In this document: positions 15,939-24,861 of the stretch, piece by piece
Layout of the letters: each line of letters starts with the position of its first letter
Numbering within the stretch: position 1 is the stretch's first letter
The notes under the pieces: model-generated
Database searches by the model: none
Told to the model about the DNA's origin: nothing
The model's input: only the letters and a program-made list of their open reading frames with translations
Assembly: GCF_019511345.1 (NCBI RefSeq)
Contig: NZ_JAEUAK010000008.1
Coordinates: forward strand, 124,001-188,000
Reading direction: 5' to 3'
DNA from: Rhizobium mesosinicum
Lineage (GTDB): Bacteria > Pseudomonadota > Alphaproteobacteria > Rhizobiales > Rhizobiaceae
Length of the DNA stretch: 64,000 nucleotides
Made by a program: the position numbers and the translations under genes

Positions 15939-18900
15939 CAGAAGCGGATCTTCAGGCTGCCCTTGAAGGCACGACCCCAGCCGGGTACGCCGGGCGTTAT
16001 TTCGAAGTCCTCGTCAAGGAGATTGTAGGCCGCTGCTTCCAGCGCGATGCGCTTGTCGAAGGGTTCCCAGATCAGGTGGGCATCGAGGCTCCAGTAGTCG
16101 TCGAGCTTGGTGCCGAGATCGTCGCCATCGCGTTCACCGATATAGTTGGCGGCGACGGTGGCTTTCACCTTGGCCTCATTGACCCAGGTTAGCGCGATCT
16201 GACCGGAATTCTTCGGGATATAGGGCAGGTTGCCGCCGTAATTCAACGATCCCGGATCCTTGTTTTCGGAATCCATGTAGGCATAGGTGGCTGAAAGGCC
16301 GAAGCCATTGCCGAGCGCGACGTTTGCGGTAACGGCGGCACGGTCGATCCGACCGCGCGACAGCGGCAGGCTGTCATCCGCAGGAAGGGCGATCAGCGGC
16401 AGGTCGATCGAGAAATCATGGAGTTCTTGATGCTGATATTCGACCGAGGTGAAGAACTTGTCGGTCCATTCGGCATCCCACTGCAGTGCGATCGTATCGG
16501 TATAACCCTCCGCGCCGACGGTGAACTGGTTGGATTGAAGGCCGAGAATGCCGACCGGGGCCAGCGTCGGCACGCCGGTATCGAGACTCTGGCGCATGAA
16601 GGCGGCGCGCAGCCACTGGCCCTGGGTTGGCGCCCAGGCAAGGCCAAAACGGGGCTCGAGCCGGCTGACATCGACGCCGTCACCTTCCAAACGGGTGCCG
16701 AAGAGAGCGTATTCACCCTTCAGGTTCGGCGTGATGTCGTGCAGGAGATCGACATAGGCTCGGCCAATATTGGTACGGGTGTCAGCCTCCGGAGGGTCAT
16801 CCGTCCGGCCGTCGATAAAGCCCGGAATGATATCCTCGAGATGGAAATACGTTTTGCGAGACGAGTCGATCCAGCCGCCTTCGACGCCGTAGCGCCAGGT
16901 GAGTGGCCCGTCGCCGATGCTGTGGCTGAGCGCAGCTATATAGGCCTGCGATTCCGTTTCTTCGCTCGTCTGTCCGAAGGGCCTGATATCGCCTGACCCA
17001 GGAACGCTGAAGAACGGCACGTCTGACCAGTCGTAGGACAGGTCGAAGGAGGTTTTCGATTTTGTCTCCTCGTAGAGCAATGCGCCGTTGAGGATATTTT
17101 CATAGGCAAAGGTATGGCTCCAGCCGACGCCCGCGTTGGTCACTTCCGCGCTGTTGGTCTGCGTCCGATAGAGCGGCAGCTCGTCAGGCGCCGGGGGAAT
17201 GCCGAAGATCGGGGTAAGGATGGGGTCGAATACGCGGACATTCAGGATGGTCGAGAGCGTGGGGTCTGTCGACAACGCATTCAGCGTTCCGTCATTCTTG
17301 GCATGATTGATATAGGCCACGATGCGGTCGTCCGGCGTAACCGTCGCGGTGATGTAGCCATTGCCGCCGAGAATCTTGTTGTCCGTCGCATATCCGCCGA
17401 AATCGCGGTAGTCACCGTCGAGCGCCAGCTCCTCCCAAGTCAGATTACCAAAGAAACTGATCGGGATCGTCTCGTTGGAAAAGCCCTGGATTTCCGCTTC
17501 ACCGGTGCGCCGCGTATGTCCGTCTACGGCGTTGATGCCGCCGCCGAGTGAGCCTTCGAAGAAGGGCGTGCGCAGGATCGTGGCTGAGCGCGAGCGGCCG
17601 GACAGCATGTGGGGGTCAAGCAACAGGCCCTGGAAGAGCGAAGAAAAGCTCGACGTATTGGCCCGGTACTGGCTGACGCTGTCGTCGCTGAAGCTGGTTG
17701 CGTTGACGTAAGGGAAGATGCTGCCCTTGATCGCCTGGTCGGTGTAACCGGTGCCTTCGAACGGGTTGAAGACGGCATCGCCGTAATAACGGCCCCAGGC
17801 ATCCAGCCCCTGCAGGCGGAAAGCGTTGTTCAGTGTCGAGCCGGCATCCTCATTGGCGCCGAGGCCGATATAGTCGCCGCCACGGGCGCGCGAGCGGCGC
17901 AAGAATTCCTGCGCGTTGGCGATCGCGCCATCGGCATTGTAGTCGTCGATATCGACCGCGGTGCGGAAAGAGGAAATGACCGGATCGTTCTTGTCCAGCC
18001 GGTCGGCATTTTCCAGAGCCTGCTGGAAGGGGAGGCGGTCGCCCTTCTCGTAATGGGCGGCGGCAAGCATCAGCTGCGATTGCGAATGAGCCGGATTGGC
18101 CGTGCTTGCGGCAAGCAGATCTTCCAGCGCCTTGTCGCGCTCGCCGGTCTGCAGGTAGTAGCGGCCGCGGGCAAGCAGGGCGATATCGAAGGAGGGATCG
18201 ACGGCTAGTGCGGTATCGATCTCGCGCTTGGCTTCCTTCATGCGCGACTGGTCGAGATACAGGATCGCGAGGTTGGCATGCGGCACAGGATCTTGCGGAT
18301 CGAGCTCGATTGCCTTCAGAAAGGCCTTCTCCGCCTCGCCATTGTCATCGCGGGCACCCTGCAGGAGGCCGAGCGAATTCAGCGTGCCCGACGCGCCGGG
18401 CGCAAGCTCGATCGCGCGATTGAGATCGGCAAGCGCGCCGTTGATATCGCTCTCATAGGAGGCCTTGTAGGCGGCGCGGGCGGCGAGGGCGATGGGGTGA
18501 TCTGGATCGAGCGCCAGGGAGCGGTCGGCCGCTTCCTTCATCTGCGCACGGTCGTCGATGAGCTGCGCCAGCTGGGCGCGCACGGCCGGAAGGGTCGGGT
18601 CGTCAGGATAGCGCTTTTCGGCCCGCTTGAGCACGTCGATTGCAGCGCGCGGATTTTTCAAAAAGCCCGTCGCGTAAGCTTGCATGACCGCGCCGTAGGG
18701 ACCGACGGTTTGAGCCGGCGGTTGTTCGACATGGGCGGGGTTCGCCAGCGAACGAGCGAAATAGCCGCCATATTGCGCCAGGTTGCGCCTCTCGGGATCG
18801 AGATGCGGCAGAGCCTTTTCGAAGAGCTTGGCGGCATCGTTGTAGCGCTTTTCCGAGCCCGCGAGATTGGCGTCGATCAGGTCGATGCGGGCCTGCTGGG

Positions 18901-19726
18901 CAACCGAGAGCTTGCGGCCGCGTATGTTCTGCAATGTTGCAGCGGCAACCTGCCGCCCATCGAAGGCGGTCTGGATTTCGGCGAGCGCCAGCCAGTCTTC
19001 CGTTGAACGGCGCGCGGGCGGCAATGCCATCAGGCGCCGCCGCTCCGCAGCCATGCGGCCGGCCGGTAGCGGCGAGGTGGGCATCAGGCCGAAACCGTCG
19101 CGCAGATTGAGATAGAAGAGCATCTGCTCACGGTCGTCGGGGGTGACGATGACGAGCTTGCGGGGCGCCTGGCCGATGGTGGCCACAGCCCCTTCGCCTT
19201 GGTTGACATCGACGCTGCCCTGCGGGTTGGTGAGCGAAACGCGGCCTTCGAGCACGATCATGGAGGTCTTGGCGCCCTCGACGGTCATCGTCCAATCCGT
19301 GCCGCGGATAGCGGCTGCGGCGGCAGGCGTCTCAACCGTCAGGCCCTGGCCGCCGCGCTGGGCGCGCGCCCAGATGGTGCCGGACTGCAGGTTGAGGATC
19401 GTGTCGCCCGCCGCAGACATTTTCTTGACCTGAAGCGCGGAATTGCGGCCGAGGCGGATCTGCGTGTGATCGGAGAAGAGGATGGCGAGCTGGCCGGTGG
19501 CATTGGTGCGCAGCACGTCACCGTCGAGCAGGTCCTGATTGAGATCGACGACGCGCCAGTTGCTGACATCGACGAAGCGCACTTCCTCGCCGGTCTTGCG
19601 GGCGATGACCGAGCCTGCAACCGGAGTCGGGCGCTGCAGCGGTTCCGCCACAACCGGAAATGCAAGTAACGTTGACATGAGCGCGAGAGATGTACTCGCG
19701 CGCAGATAAGACTTCGGCCCCGACAT
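15938..19726 (-). CDS. FecR-domain / TPR / outer-membrane beta-barrel fusion protein
   Basis: A 1262-residue exported protein. A signal peptide (1-27) is followed by a FecR-like domain (about 40-170, with G-D-V-L-R-T near 70). Next is a long run of tetratricopeptide repeats (about 230-620, for example A-L-A-L-D-P-D-H-P and A-I-E-L-D-P-Q-D-P). The C-terminal ~620 residues are rich in alternating aromatic strands like a TonB-dependent receptor barrel and end in L-K-I-R-F, the terminal Phe of outer-membrane proteins. It probably spans periplasm and outer membrane. It is cotranscribed with the CHASE2 cyclase, suggesting one envelope-sensing unit. Confidence 0.8.
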   Translation of the reverse strand: MSGPKSYLRASTSLALMSTLLAFPVVAEPLQRPTPVAGSVIARKTGEEVRFVDVSNWRVVDLNQDLLDGDVLRTNATGQLAILFSDHTQIRLGRNSALQVKKMSAAGDTILNLQSGTIWARAQRGGQGLTVETPAAAAAIRGTDWTMTVEGAKTSMIVLEGRVSLTNPQGSVDVNQGEGAVATIGQAPRKLVIVTPDDREQMLFYLNLRDGFGLMPTSPLPAGRMAAERRRLMALPPARRSTEDWLALAEIQTAFDGRQVAAATLQNIRGRKLSVAQQARIDLIDANLAGSEKRYNDAAKLFEKALPHLDPERRNLAQYGGYFARSLANPAHVEQPPAQTVGPYGAVMQAYATGFLKNPRAAIDVLKRAEKRYPDDPTLPAVRAQLAQLIDDRAQMKEAADRSLALDPDHPIALAARAAYKASYESDINGALADLNRAIELAPGASGTLNSLGLLQGARDDNGEAEKAFLKAIELDPQDPVPHANLAILYLDQSRMKEAKREIDTALAVDPSFDIALLARGRYYLQTGERDKALEDLLAASTANPAHSQSQLMLAAAHYEKGDRLPFQQALENADRLDKNDPVISSFRTAVDIDDYNADGAIANAQEFLRRSRARGGDYIGLGANEDAGSTLNNAFRLQGLDAWGRYYGDAVFNPFEGTGYTDQAIKGSIFPYVNATSFSDDSVSQYRANTSSFSSLFQGLLLDPHMLSGRSRSATILRTPFFEGSLGGGINAVDGHTRRTGEAEIQGFSNETIPISFFGNLTWEELALDGDYRDFGGYATDNKILGGNGYITATVTPDDRIVAYINHAKNDGTLNALSTDPTLSTILNVRVFDPILTPIFGIPPAPDELPLYRTQTNSAEVTNAGVGWSHTFAYENILNGALLYEETKSKTSFDLSYDWSDVPFFSVPGSGDIRPFGQTSEETESQAYIAALSHSIGDGPLTWRYGVEGGWIDSSRKTYFHLEDIIPGFIDGRTDDPPEADTRTNIGRAYVDLLHDITPNLKGEYALFGTRLEGDGVDVSRLEPRFGLAWAPTQGQWLRAAFMRQSLDTGVPTLAPVGILGLQSNQFTVGAEGYTDTIALQWDAEWTDKFFTSVEYQHQELHDFSIDLPLIALPADDSLPLSRGRIDRAAVTANVALGNGFGLSATYAYMDSENKDPGSLNYGGNLPYIPKNSGQIALTWVNEAKVKATVAANYIGERDGDDLGTKLDDYWSLDAHLIWEPFDKRIALEAAAYNLLDEDFEITPGVPGWGRAFKGSLKIRF

Positions 19727-19853
19727 TTTAGATACCCCCGCACCTTTTCCCTTTTGCCAAGCAGGGTTTAAAAGTCAAGCCGGATGCACACGTGTTCTTG
19801 CTTTCGCAACCAAGTGTATTATTAGGGAAACACTATTGCGGGGTGGGACTTCC

Positions 19854-20393
19854 TTGAGCGAGTTTGAAAATTTTGCGGAGCTGCCTTCGAGCTCTCCGTC
19901 GACCGAGGATATCGGCTCGGAATATTTCGATCATATCAAGAAAATCAACGACGTATTCTATGATCAGATCAAGATATCGGATCAAAAGGCCGCTTATATC
20001 TTTACTTTTATGCTCGCCTTTCTTGTGAGCTCCGCCGAGGTGAGGGCAGTCTTCACTTTTGCGCGCTATGCGCAGGGCACACCGCAGGCTATTCTTTTTT
20101 CCGGGCTTCTGGCGGCAGCCTCGGTCTTTTCGATTCTATCGGCCATCATGGTGGTATTGCCGCGGCGGCTCGACAAGTCCACGTCGATGTTCTGGGGCGC
20201 ATGGCCCAGGCATCGCGACGCCTTCTTCGAGGCGGCGATCCGCCGCGACGAGCGCTATCTCTTCGACCAGTATGTGGAAAATGCCGATATTCTCTCGCAT
20301 ATCGCCTGCAGCAAATACCGCTTCGTGACGATTGCGTTTCGCGGACTGATGGTGACGGTCGTGGCCTATGTGCTGCTGCTGGTCGCGGCTTAA
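19854..20393 (+). CDS. Pycsar-type effector (PycTM/DUF5706-like) membrane protein
   Basis: About 180 residues. An N-terminal helix ends in I-K-I-S-D-Q-K-A-A-Y-I-F, then come two membrane segments (about 48-65 and 80-102), a cytoplasmic loop with L-P-R and W-G-A-W-P, and a last helix (about 155-178, R-G-L-M-V-T-V-V-A-Y). This matches the PycTM (DUF5706) family, whose founders are membrane-disrupting effectors of Pycsar cyclic-pyrimidine anti-phage systems. TTG at 19854 is chosen because GGGGTGGGA lies just upstream; TTG at 19836 is the alternative. It diverges from the FecR/CHASE2-cyclase operon. A dedicated PycC cyclase is not adjacent. Confidence 0.65.
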   Translation: MSEFENFAELPSSSPSTEDIGSEYFDHIKKINDVFYDQIKISDQKAAYIFTFMLAFLVSSAEVRAVFTFARYAQGTPQAILFSGLLAAASVFSILSAIMVVLPRRLDKSTSMFWGAWPRHRDAFFEAAIRRDERYLFDQYVENADILSHIACSKYRFVTIAFRGLMVTVVAYVLLLVAA

Positions 20394-20430
20394 GTCCACG
20401 TTCCGGTTTGCCGTCGCTTCCGGCATGACT

Positions 20431-21267
20431 TCAGCTTTTGGCAAAGTCCGCCGCTGTGAGGGGGACGGGCTTATAGCCGTTGACGTCGGCGATGTCATAT
20501 TCCTGGCCGAGTTCGGCCGCGACCAGGACCTTTCCGGATTTCGACATCAGCGCCGGGTCTCGCCAAAGTCCCCCTATGACGTGGCCGATGAATTGCGGTG
20601 ACTCGGAATTGGACAGGTCGAAATATTCGGCGTTCTGCATGACCGCTTCGGTCCGCACCAGTCCGGGATAGAGGGCGACAGCGGCGACATGGTGCGGGCG
20701 CAGATCATGGGCGAAGTCGGCGGCCATCTTGTCGGCAGCGGCCTTGGCCATGCCATAGATCGCGTTGCCATCGTAGAATTGCGCTGCCCAGAATGAGATA
20801 TTGACGATCAGGCCGCGCTGCGCCTGGATCATGACCGGTGCTGCCGCACGCGACAGCAGAAAGGCCGCTCTGAGTGCGGTGCCCATCATCGCGTCCCACC
20901 GCCACAGCGGCTGCTCCCAGAAGGCGCGGGGCCAGGTAAAATCGCCATCCTCGACCATGTTTTCATAGCCGGGCCATGCATTGTTGACCAGAATGTCCAG
21001 CCTGCCAGTTCTGATCTCTTCGGCCACGCGTTCCGTCTCAGTGTCGTTGCTGTGGTCGCAATGATGAATGATAAGGCGTCCAGGCAGTGTCGCAGCCTCA
21101 AGCGCGAGCCCCTCCAGCGAACCTGCGCGTTTGCCCGAGTCTGCGTCCGCTTCCGAACGCGTCCTGCCGGTCACGTGGACAGTGGCTCCCTCAGCAAGCA
21201 GTGCGAGCGCGATCCCCCGGCCGACACCGCGGCTCGCGCCCGTTACCAATGCGACGACATCTTTCAC
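20431..21267 (-). CDS. Short-chain dehydrogenase/reductase
   Basis: A 278-residue SDR. The cofactor motif T-G-A-S-R-G-V-G-R-G is near residues 9-18 and N-N-A near 90. The active-site Tyr-x-x-x-Lys is present as Y-G-M-A-K near 170, preceded by a Ser in I-S-F-W-A. A longer insertion after strand 4 (P-G-Y-E-N-M-V-E-D) is typical of the DHRS1-like subgroup. No substrate can be assigned. It is convergent with the PycTM-like gene and lies 13 bp downstream of a GNAT gene on the same strand. Confidence 0.85.
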   Translation of the reverse strand: MKDVVALVTGASRGVGRGIALALLAEGATVHVTGRTRSEADADSGKRAGSLEGLALEAATLPGRLIIHHCDHSNDTETERVAEEIRTGRLDILVNNAWPGYENMVEDGDFTWPRAFWEQPLWRWDAMMGTALRAAFLLSRAAAPVMIQAQRGLIVNISFWAAQFYDGNAIYGMAKAAADKMAADFAHDLRPHHVAAVALYPGLVRTEAVMQNAEYFDLSNSESPQFIGHVIGGLWRDPALMSKSGKVLVAAELGQEYDIADVNGYKPVPLTAADFAKS

Positions 21268-21280
21268 GGCGGCTAGCCTC

Positions 21281-21805
21281 CTATACGTCGGGATATCGAA
21301 ACGGAAGAACCATGCCGATGCGGCGGAGCGGATCGAGGCCCTTTTCGGCTTCGGAATCGAGGATAGCCCGCAGGCGCGGGGAGCATTCCACCTTTTCGAG
21401 GATCCGGAAGCCGAGCGATGCGTAGAAGGGAGCGTTGAAGGGCGCGAAACGGTCTGTCGTCAGCGTTGCTTCAGCGAGCTTGCGCGAGCGGCCTTCAGCA
21501 AGCAGTATTTCCATGAGCCGGCGTCCGAGACCCTTTCGCTGGAAGTCCGGATGGACATCCATCTCGCCGATGTGTAGGGCGTTTTCAGCGACATAGGCTC
21601 CGGCATAGCCGACCGGTATGTCGTTCCGATCGCAGGCGGCGTAGAGAAGGGCATGGTCGAGATAGTGCTGCAGTTCCTCGTCTCCGCTCGCCTCCGGCTT
21701 ACCGCTGACGGCACCTGTGGCGCGCAACGTTTCGAACGAGGCAAGCTCTATTGCCCGCAGGGCGTCGAAGTCATCCTCGCTTGCCTGTCTGATCAGCATG
21801 TCCAT
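21281..21805 (-). CDS. GNAT family N-acetyltransferase
   Basis: A 174-residue GNAT protein with the acetyl-CoA loop D-F-Q-R-K-G-L-G-R-R-L-M near residues 95-106 and the C-terminal F-Y-x-S-L-G-F motif near 137. The start at 21805 is chosen over upstream codons that only add a short arginine-rich leader; ATG at 21799 is also possible. It lies just upstream of the SDR gene in the same direction, so cotranscription is likely. The substrate is unknown. Confidence 0.82.
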   Translation of the reverse strand: MDMLIRQASEDDFDALRAIELASFETLRATGAVSGKPEASGDEELQHYLDHALLYAACDRNDIPVGYAGAYVAENALHIGEMDVHPDFQRKGLGRRLMEILLAEGRSRKLAEATLTTDRFAPFNAPFYASLGFRILEKVECSPRLRAILDSEAEKGLDPLRRIGMVLPFRYPDV

Positions 21806-21994
21806 TCCAGCCCGAGATCGCACACCGGATTACGACAATTCAGGCAAAACGCCAATGGCATTGGGCACGGTCGCTGGCGCCCGACGAAACGCGCGACGAA
21901 CATTATCCGGTCGACCGGTAGAGGAAATGGTCGCCCAGGCACATTGCACCCGGTCGGCGGCGCCTGACGATATGGAGAAACATCGAGGGGATGC

Positions 21995-22017
21995 GGCGGC
22001 GGCCGATTGCCGCCGCC
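21995..22017 (-). terminator. Hairpin downstream of DUF992 gene
   Basis: A perfect 9-bp GC stem (GGCGGCGGC with GCCGCCGCC) around a 5-base loop lies nine bases past the stop of the minus-strand DUF992 gene. There is no T-run. Confidence 0.5.
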
Positions 22018-22025
22018 TGTGGTGT

Positions 22026-22544
22026 TTAGCGCGCTGCGTTCAGCTGAAGGCGGGAGACGCCTGCGGCTACATTCACGCCGGTTCCGGTTCCACCGCTGAG
22101 TGGCTGCAATGCGAAATTCTTCGAGTTTCCGCCCACAAGGGCATTTGCTCCGAGACCGACACCGAGAGCGGCATTGGCCGAGGCGCCGACATACGTGCCG
22201 GCGAGAGCGCCGTCGCCGACGCGGGTGGGGGCGGTGTTGACGACGATCCAGCTGAGGTAGGATTTACCGGTGACGCCGATATCCAGACCGAGCTTGCCGA
22301 TCGAGCCTGTATAGTGCTCGACCCTGCCGCTCTGCTGCTTGAAGCGGCAATCGATCGCCTTGTTCGATCCGATGATCATGCCGGCACCGCCGGCGACTTC
22401 GCAGGAAAGCGTGCCGAGGCGTTGCCGCGGTTCATTGACGACCTGCTGGGTAGCGTGTTTCGGTTGCTTATGCTGGCTTGCGGCCTCGGCAACTGGGACA
22501 AAACCGAGGGAAGCGGCAGCTACTAATATCATGAGGTTCTTCAT
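22026..22544 (-). CDS. DUF992 domain exported protein
   Basis: A 172-residue protein with a signal peptide (1-21) and the DUF992 domain common in Rhizobiales. Two cysteines in the mature part (L-S-C-E-V near 48 and D-C-R-F near 66) probably form a disulfide. The C-terminal half has short Gly/Ala-rich segments (G-A-S-A-N-A-A-L-G-V-G). AAAGGAAA precedes the ATG. The function is unknown; a periplasmic or envelope location is inferred from the signal peptide. Confidence 0.82.
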   Translation of the reverse strand: MKNLMILVAAASLGFVPVAEAASQHKQPKHATQQVVNEPRQRLGTLSCEVAGGAGMIIGSNKAIDCRFKQQSGRVEHYTGSIGKLGLDIGVTGKSYLSWIVVNTAPTRVGDGALAGTYVGASANAALGVGLGANALVGGNSKNFALQPLSGGTGTGVNVAAGVSRLQLNAAR

Positions 22545-22647
22545 GAGCGTTTCCTTTCACCTTCCATCGCGGGATGGTTATAAACGCGTTCAAAGGAACT
22601 TCGTTCAAACGTCGACGGGAAACGAACCGGCCTGCGCCATCATGCCG

Positions 22648-23685
22648 TCAGGCGCTGACCGCCTCCGCCGCGCCTGAAAAATCGACCGCGGCGAAGGCGG
22701 CGGCGATCACTTCCGGGCCGGCATTCGGCTTTGCGGCGTCGGTCGAGAGGATCTGGCGGTAGCGGCGGGCGCCGGGCAGGCCGGTGAAGAGGCCGACCAT
22801 GTGGCGGGCAATATGCTGCAGGCGGCCGCCATTGGCGATATGGCGTTCGGCATAGGCCATCATGCGGTCGCGCAGATCGTTCCAGTCGGGCTCGGTGGCG
22901 GGCGCGCCGTAGAAACGGTGGTCGACATCGGAAAGGATCGCGGCATTCTGATAGGCGGCGCGGCCGAGCATGACGCCATCGACATGGGCAAGATGGGCTT
23001 CTGCCTCATCCATCGTATGGATGCCGCCATTGATGCCGATGAAGACATCAGGGAAGCGGGCCTTCATGCGATAAACGATCTCGTAGTCGAGGGGCGGGAT
23101 CTCGCGGTTTTCCTTCGGGCTCAGGCCCTTCAGCCAGGCCTTGCGGGCATGGATCCAGATCGCGTCGGCGCCGGCGTCGAGCACCCTAGTCATCAGCGTG
23201 GGCAGCGCCTCTTCCGGCTCCTGCTCATCGACGCCGATGCGGCATTTGACCGTGACCGGGACATCAGCGACCTTCTTCATCGCGGCGACGCATTCGGCGA
23301 CCGTTTCAGGCGTGAGCATCAGGCAGGCGCCGAAGGTGCCGGATTGGACGCGATCGGACGGACAGCCGACATTGAGGTTGATCTCGTCATAACCATAGGG
23401 TTCGGCAATGCGCACGGCCTCGGCAAGCTTTGCCGGATCGGAACCGCCGAGCTGCAGGGCGACTGGGTGTTCGGCGGCATCGAAGGAGAGCAGGCGCTCG
23501 CGCGGGCCGTGGATGATCGCGTCGGCGACGACCATTTCCGTATAGAGCAAAGCGTTGCGGCTGATCTGGCGGTGGAAGAAACGGCAATGGCGGTCCGTCC
23601 AGTCGATCATGGGCGCGACGGCAAAGACCGGCGCCTTGAAATAGCGCCGGTTTCGTTCTGAAACAGCCGTGTTTACCGTCGTCAT
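22648..23685 (-). CDS. dusA: tRNA-dihydrouridine(20/20a) synthase
   Basis: A 345-residue FMN-dependent Dus enzyme. It opens the TIM barrel with A-P-M-I-D-W-T-D-R-H, has the catalytic Cys in N-V-G-C-P-S-D-R-V (near 108) and the FMN/tRNA motif R-I-G-V-D near 155. The M-x-G-R-A-A-Y-Q-N stretch near 250 is typical of DusA, which reduces U20/U20a in tRNA. The start at 23685 gives the normal family length; longer in-frame extensions to 24018 are not conserved-looking. It appears to stand alone. Confidence 0.92.
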   Translation of the reverse strand: MTTVNTAVSERNRRYFKAPVFAVAPMIDWTDRHCRFFHRQISRNALLYTEMVVADAIIHGPRERLLSFDAAEHPVALQLGGSDPAKLAEAVRIAEPYGYDEINLNVGCPSDRVQSGTFGACLMLTPETVAECVAAMKKVADVPVTVKCRIGVDEQEPEEALPTLMTRVLDAGADAIWIHARKAWLKGLSPKENREIPPLDYEIVYRMKARFPDVFIGINGGIHTMDEAEAHLAHVDGVMLGRAAYQNAAILSDVDHRFYGAPATEPDWNDLRDRMMAYAERHIANGGRLQHIARHMVGLFTGLPGARRYRQILSTDAAKPNAGPEVIAAAFAAVDFSGAAEAVSA

Positions 23686-23950
23686 GATCTCAAATCTTCT
23701 TTCGTCCGGTCGTATGTCCCGCGGCCTCATGTCGTGGCAGAGGCCCGATCCTGCAGGGCGGGTTGGCGAAAAGCCGGAGCGGGCGGCAATGGGACGAGGG
23801 CTTATACATGAGGCATGGCGGAAAAGCGAGATGGGGTGTTCGAGGGGCGGGCTGTCCCTTCTTGCTTTCCGCGCTTGACCCATGTTCCGTTTTCGGGGAA
23901 GGCACGCGAAACGATCTGATATTCTCGATGTCTGGATCGAGCAGAGGAGT

Positions 23951-24166
23951 ATGATCAGCTTCATGGCGGACGATAGCGCAGCGATCAAGGCATTGCTTGA
24001 AATGCCGAGGCGTGACAACAGCGCCTACCTGGAAACGCTCCGGCTGGTGAAAGAGGCGTTCGCCGAAGCCGAGGCGGAATTTGGCGGCAAGGTCATCGCG
24101 ACGACGGACAGCGCCCGGGACGAAGCCGGTAACATCGTCATCATGACTGTGATCAGGCCGGCATGA
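23951..24166 (+). CDS. Small hypothetical protein
   Basis: A 71-residue acidic, helix-rich protein. GAGGAG lies directly before the ATG at 23951, which is why this start is chosen over the longer frame from 23882. The middle has a predicted amphipathic helix (L-R-L-V-K-E-A-F-A-E-A-E-A-E-F) and the end has alternating hydrophobic residues like a beta strand. I recognise no family. Confidence 0.55.
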   Translation: MISFMADDSAAIKALLEMPRRDNSAYLETLRLVKEAFAEAEAEFGGKVIATTDSARDEAGNIVIMTVIRPA

Positions 24167-24255
24167 TGAGAGCAGGGCGAGAAGATCGCCTGACGTAAAG
24201 GGCGATTGAACCAAAATCCTTCTGCCGCGTTTTTGCCACAAACAGGAGGAATTCG

Positions 24256-24333
24256 ATGGACGACCTGCTTCTGATCGCCGCGCTTTGCGGTCTCATGTCT
24301 TTCGCCATGGTCTGGCTGCAGACGAAAGAATAA
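24256..24333 (+). CDS. 25-residue single-pass membrane peptide
   Basis: A tiny ORF with an excellent ribosome site (AGGAGGA, four bases before the ATG). It encodes a short acidic N-terminus, about 17 hydrophobic residues (L-L-L-I-A-A-L-C-G-L-M-S-F-A-M-V-W-L) and Q-T-K-E at the end. That layout, negative then helix then positive, fits a single transmembrane peptide such as small regulators of transporters or stress peptides. Function unknown. Confidence 0.55.
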   Translation: MDDLLLIAALCGLMSFAMVWLQTKE

Positions 24334-24453
24334 AAGCTTCCACGTCAATGGTTTGACGCTTTCCCGTCTCTTTGCCGGTGCCGCTGATCCGCGCCGGACT
24401 TCCCCGAGCATTAAACTGTCATCAAACGATACTCTTGACTTCTCCGGAAATGA

Positions 24454-24468
24454 GAACAAAATAAGAAC
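24454..24468. promoter_or_regulatory. LexA/SOS box (GTTC-N7-GTTC type)
   Basis: GAACAAAATAAGAAC is the exact complement of the alphaproteobacterial LexA consensus GTTC-N7-GTTC. It lies 38 bases before the start codon of the small gene at 24506, with an extra GTTC pair (spacing 8) at 24476-24491. Confidence 0.75.
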
Positions 24469-24505
24469 AAATGATGTTCTCATCTATGTTCTGATGGAGA
24501 GTTCG

Positions 24506-24700
24506 ATGGCAGCAAGCCCGAGTTATTCAGGAGCAGCAGACAAGGCCATGGCCTTTGCCGCGCAGCTGCGCGCAGACCGCGAGCGTCACGAAGCGCGCAG
24601 GCGGGAAGAACAGCGCCGTATCGAGGCGATGCGGCCGATCAACAAGCATGTGCTGAAGGTATTTGGCGGGCAGCAGCTGGCGCTGAAGCTGAACAGCTGA
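24506..24700 (+). CDS. Small basic helical protein under a LexA box
   Basis: A 64-residue protein with a central Arg/Glu-rich helix (R-A-D-R-E-R-H-E-A-R-R-R-E-E-Q-R-R) and a short hydrophobic end. The start at 24506 is chosen because GGAGAG lies just upstream; longer frames would be translated through the operator. The perfect LexA box upstream makes it a likely SOS-regulated gene. I recognise no family; a role in DNA damage response or in phage induction is inference from the operator alone. Confidence 0.6.
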   Translation: MAASPSYSGAADKAMAFAAQLRADRERHEARRREEQRRIEAMRPINKHVLKVFGGQQLALKLNS

Positions 24701-24861
24701 GCTTTGGGCCTTCCTCATCTGCCGACGCCGCGGGATGTGCAAGGCGTCGCCATCGAGGCATCGTGCGCATTCCCCAAGTATTTTTACCATTTTCCAAGCC
24801 GGCCGTGGACTGTCTGGAATTCCAGACATAAAAGAATTGCAACTATTTGGGGTGGGGTTTT

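Noticed and set aside
22801..23661. Long plus-strand frame opposite dusA
   Set aside because: Shadow of the dusA coding sequence; high-GC third positions keep the opposite strand open.
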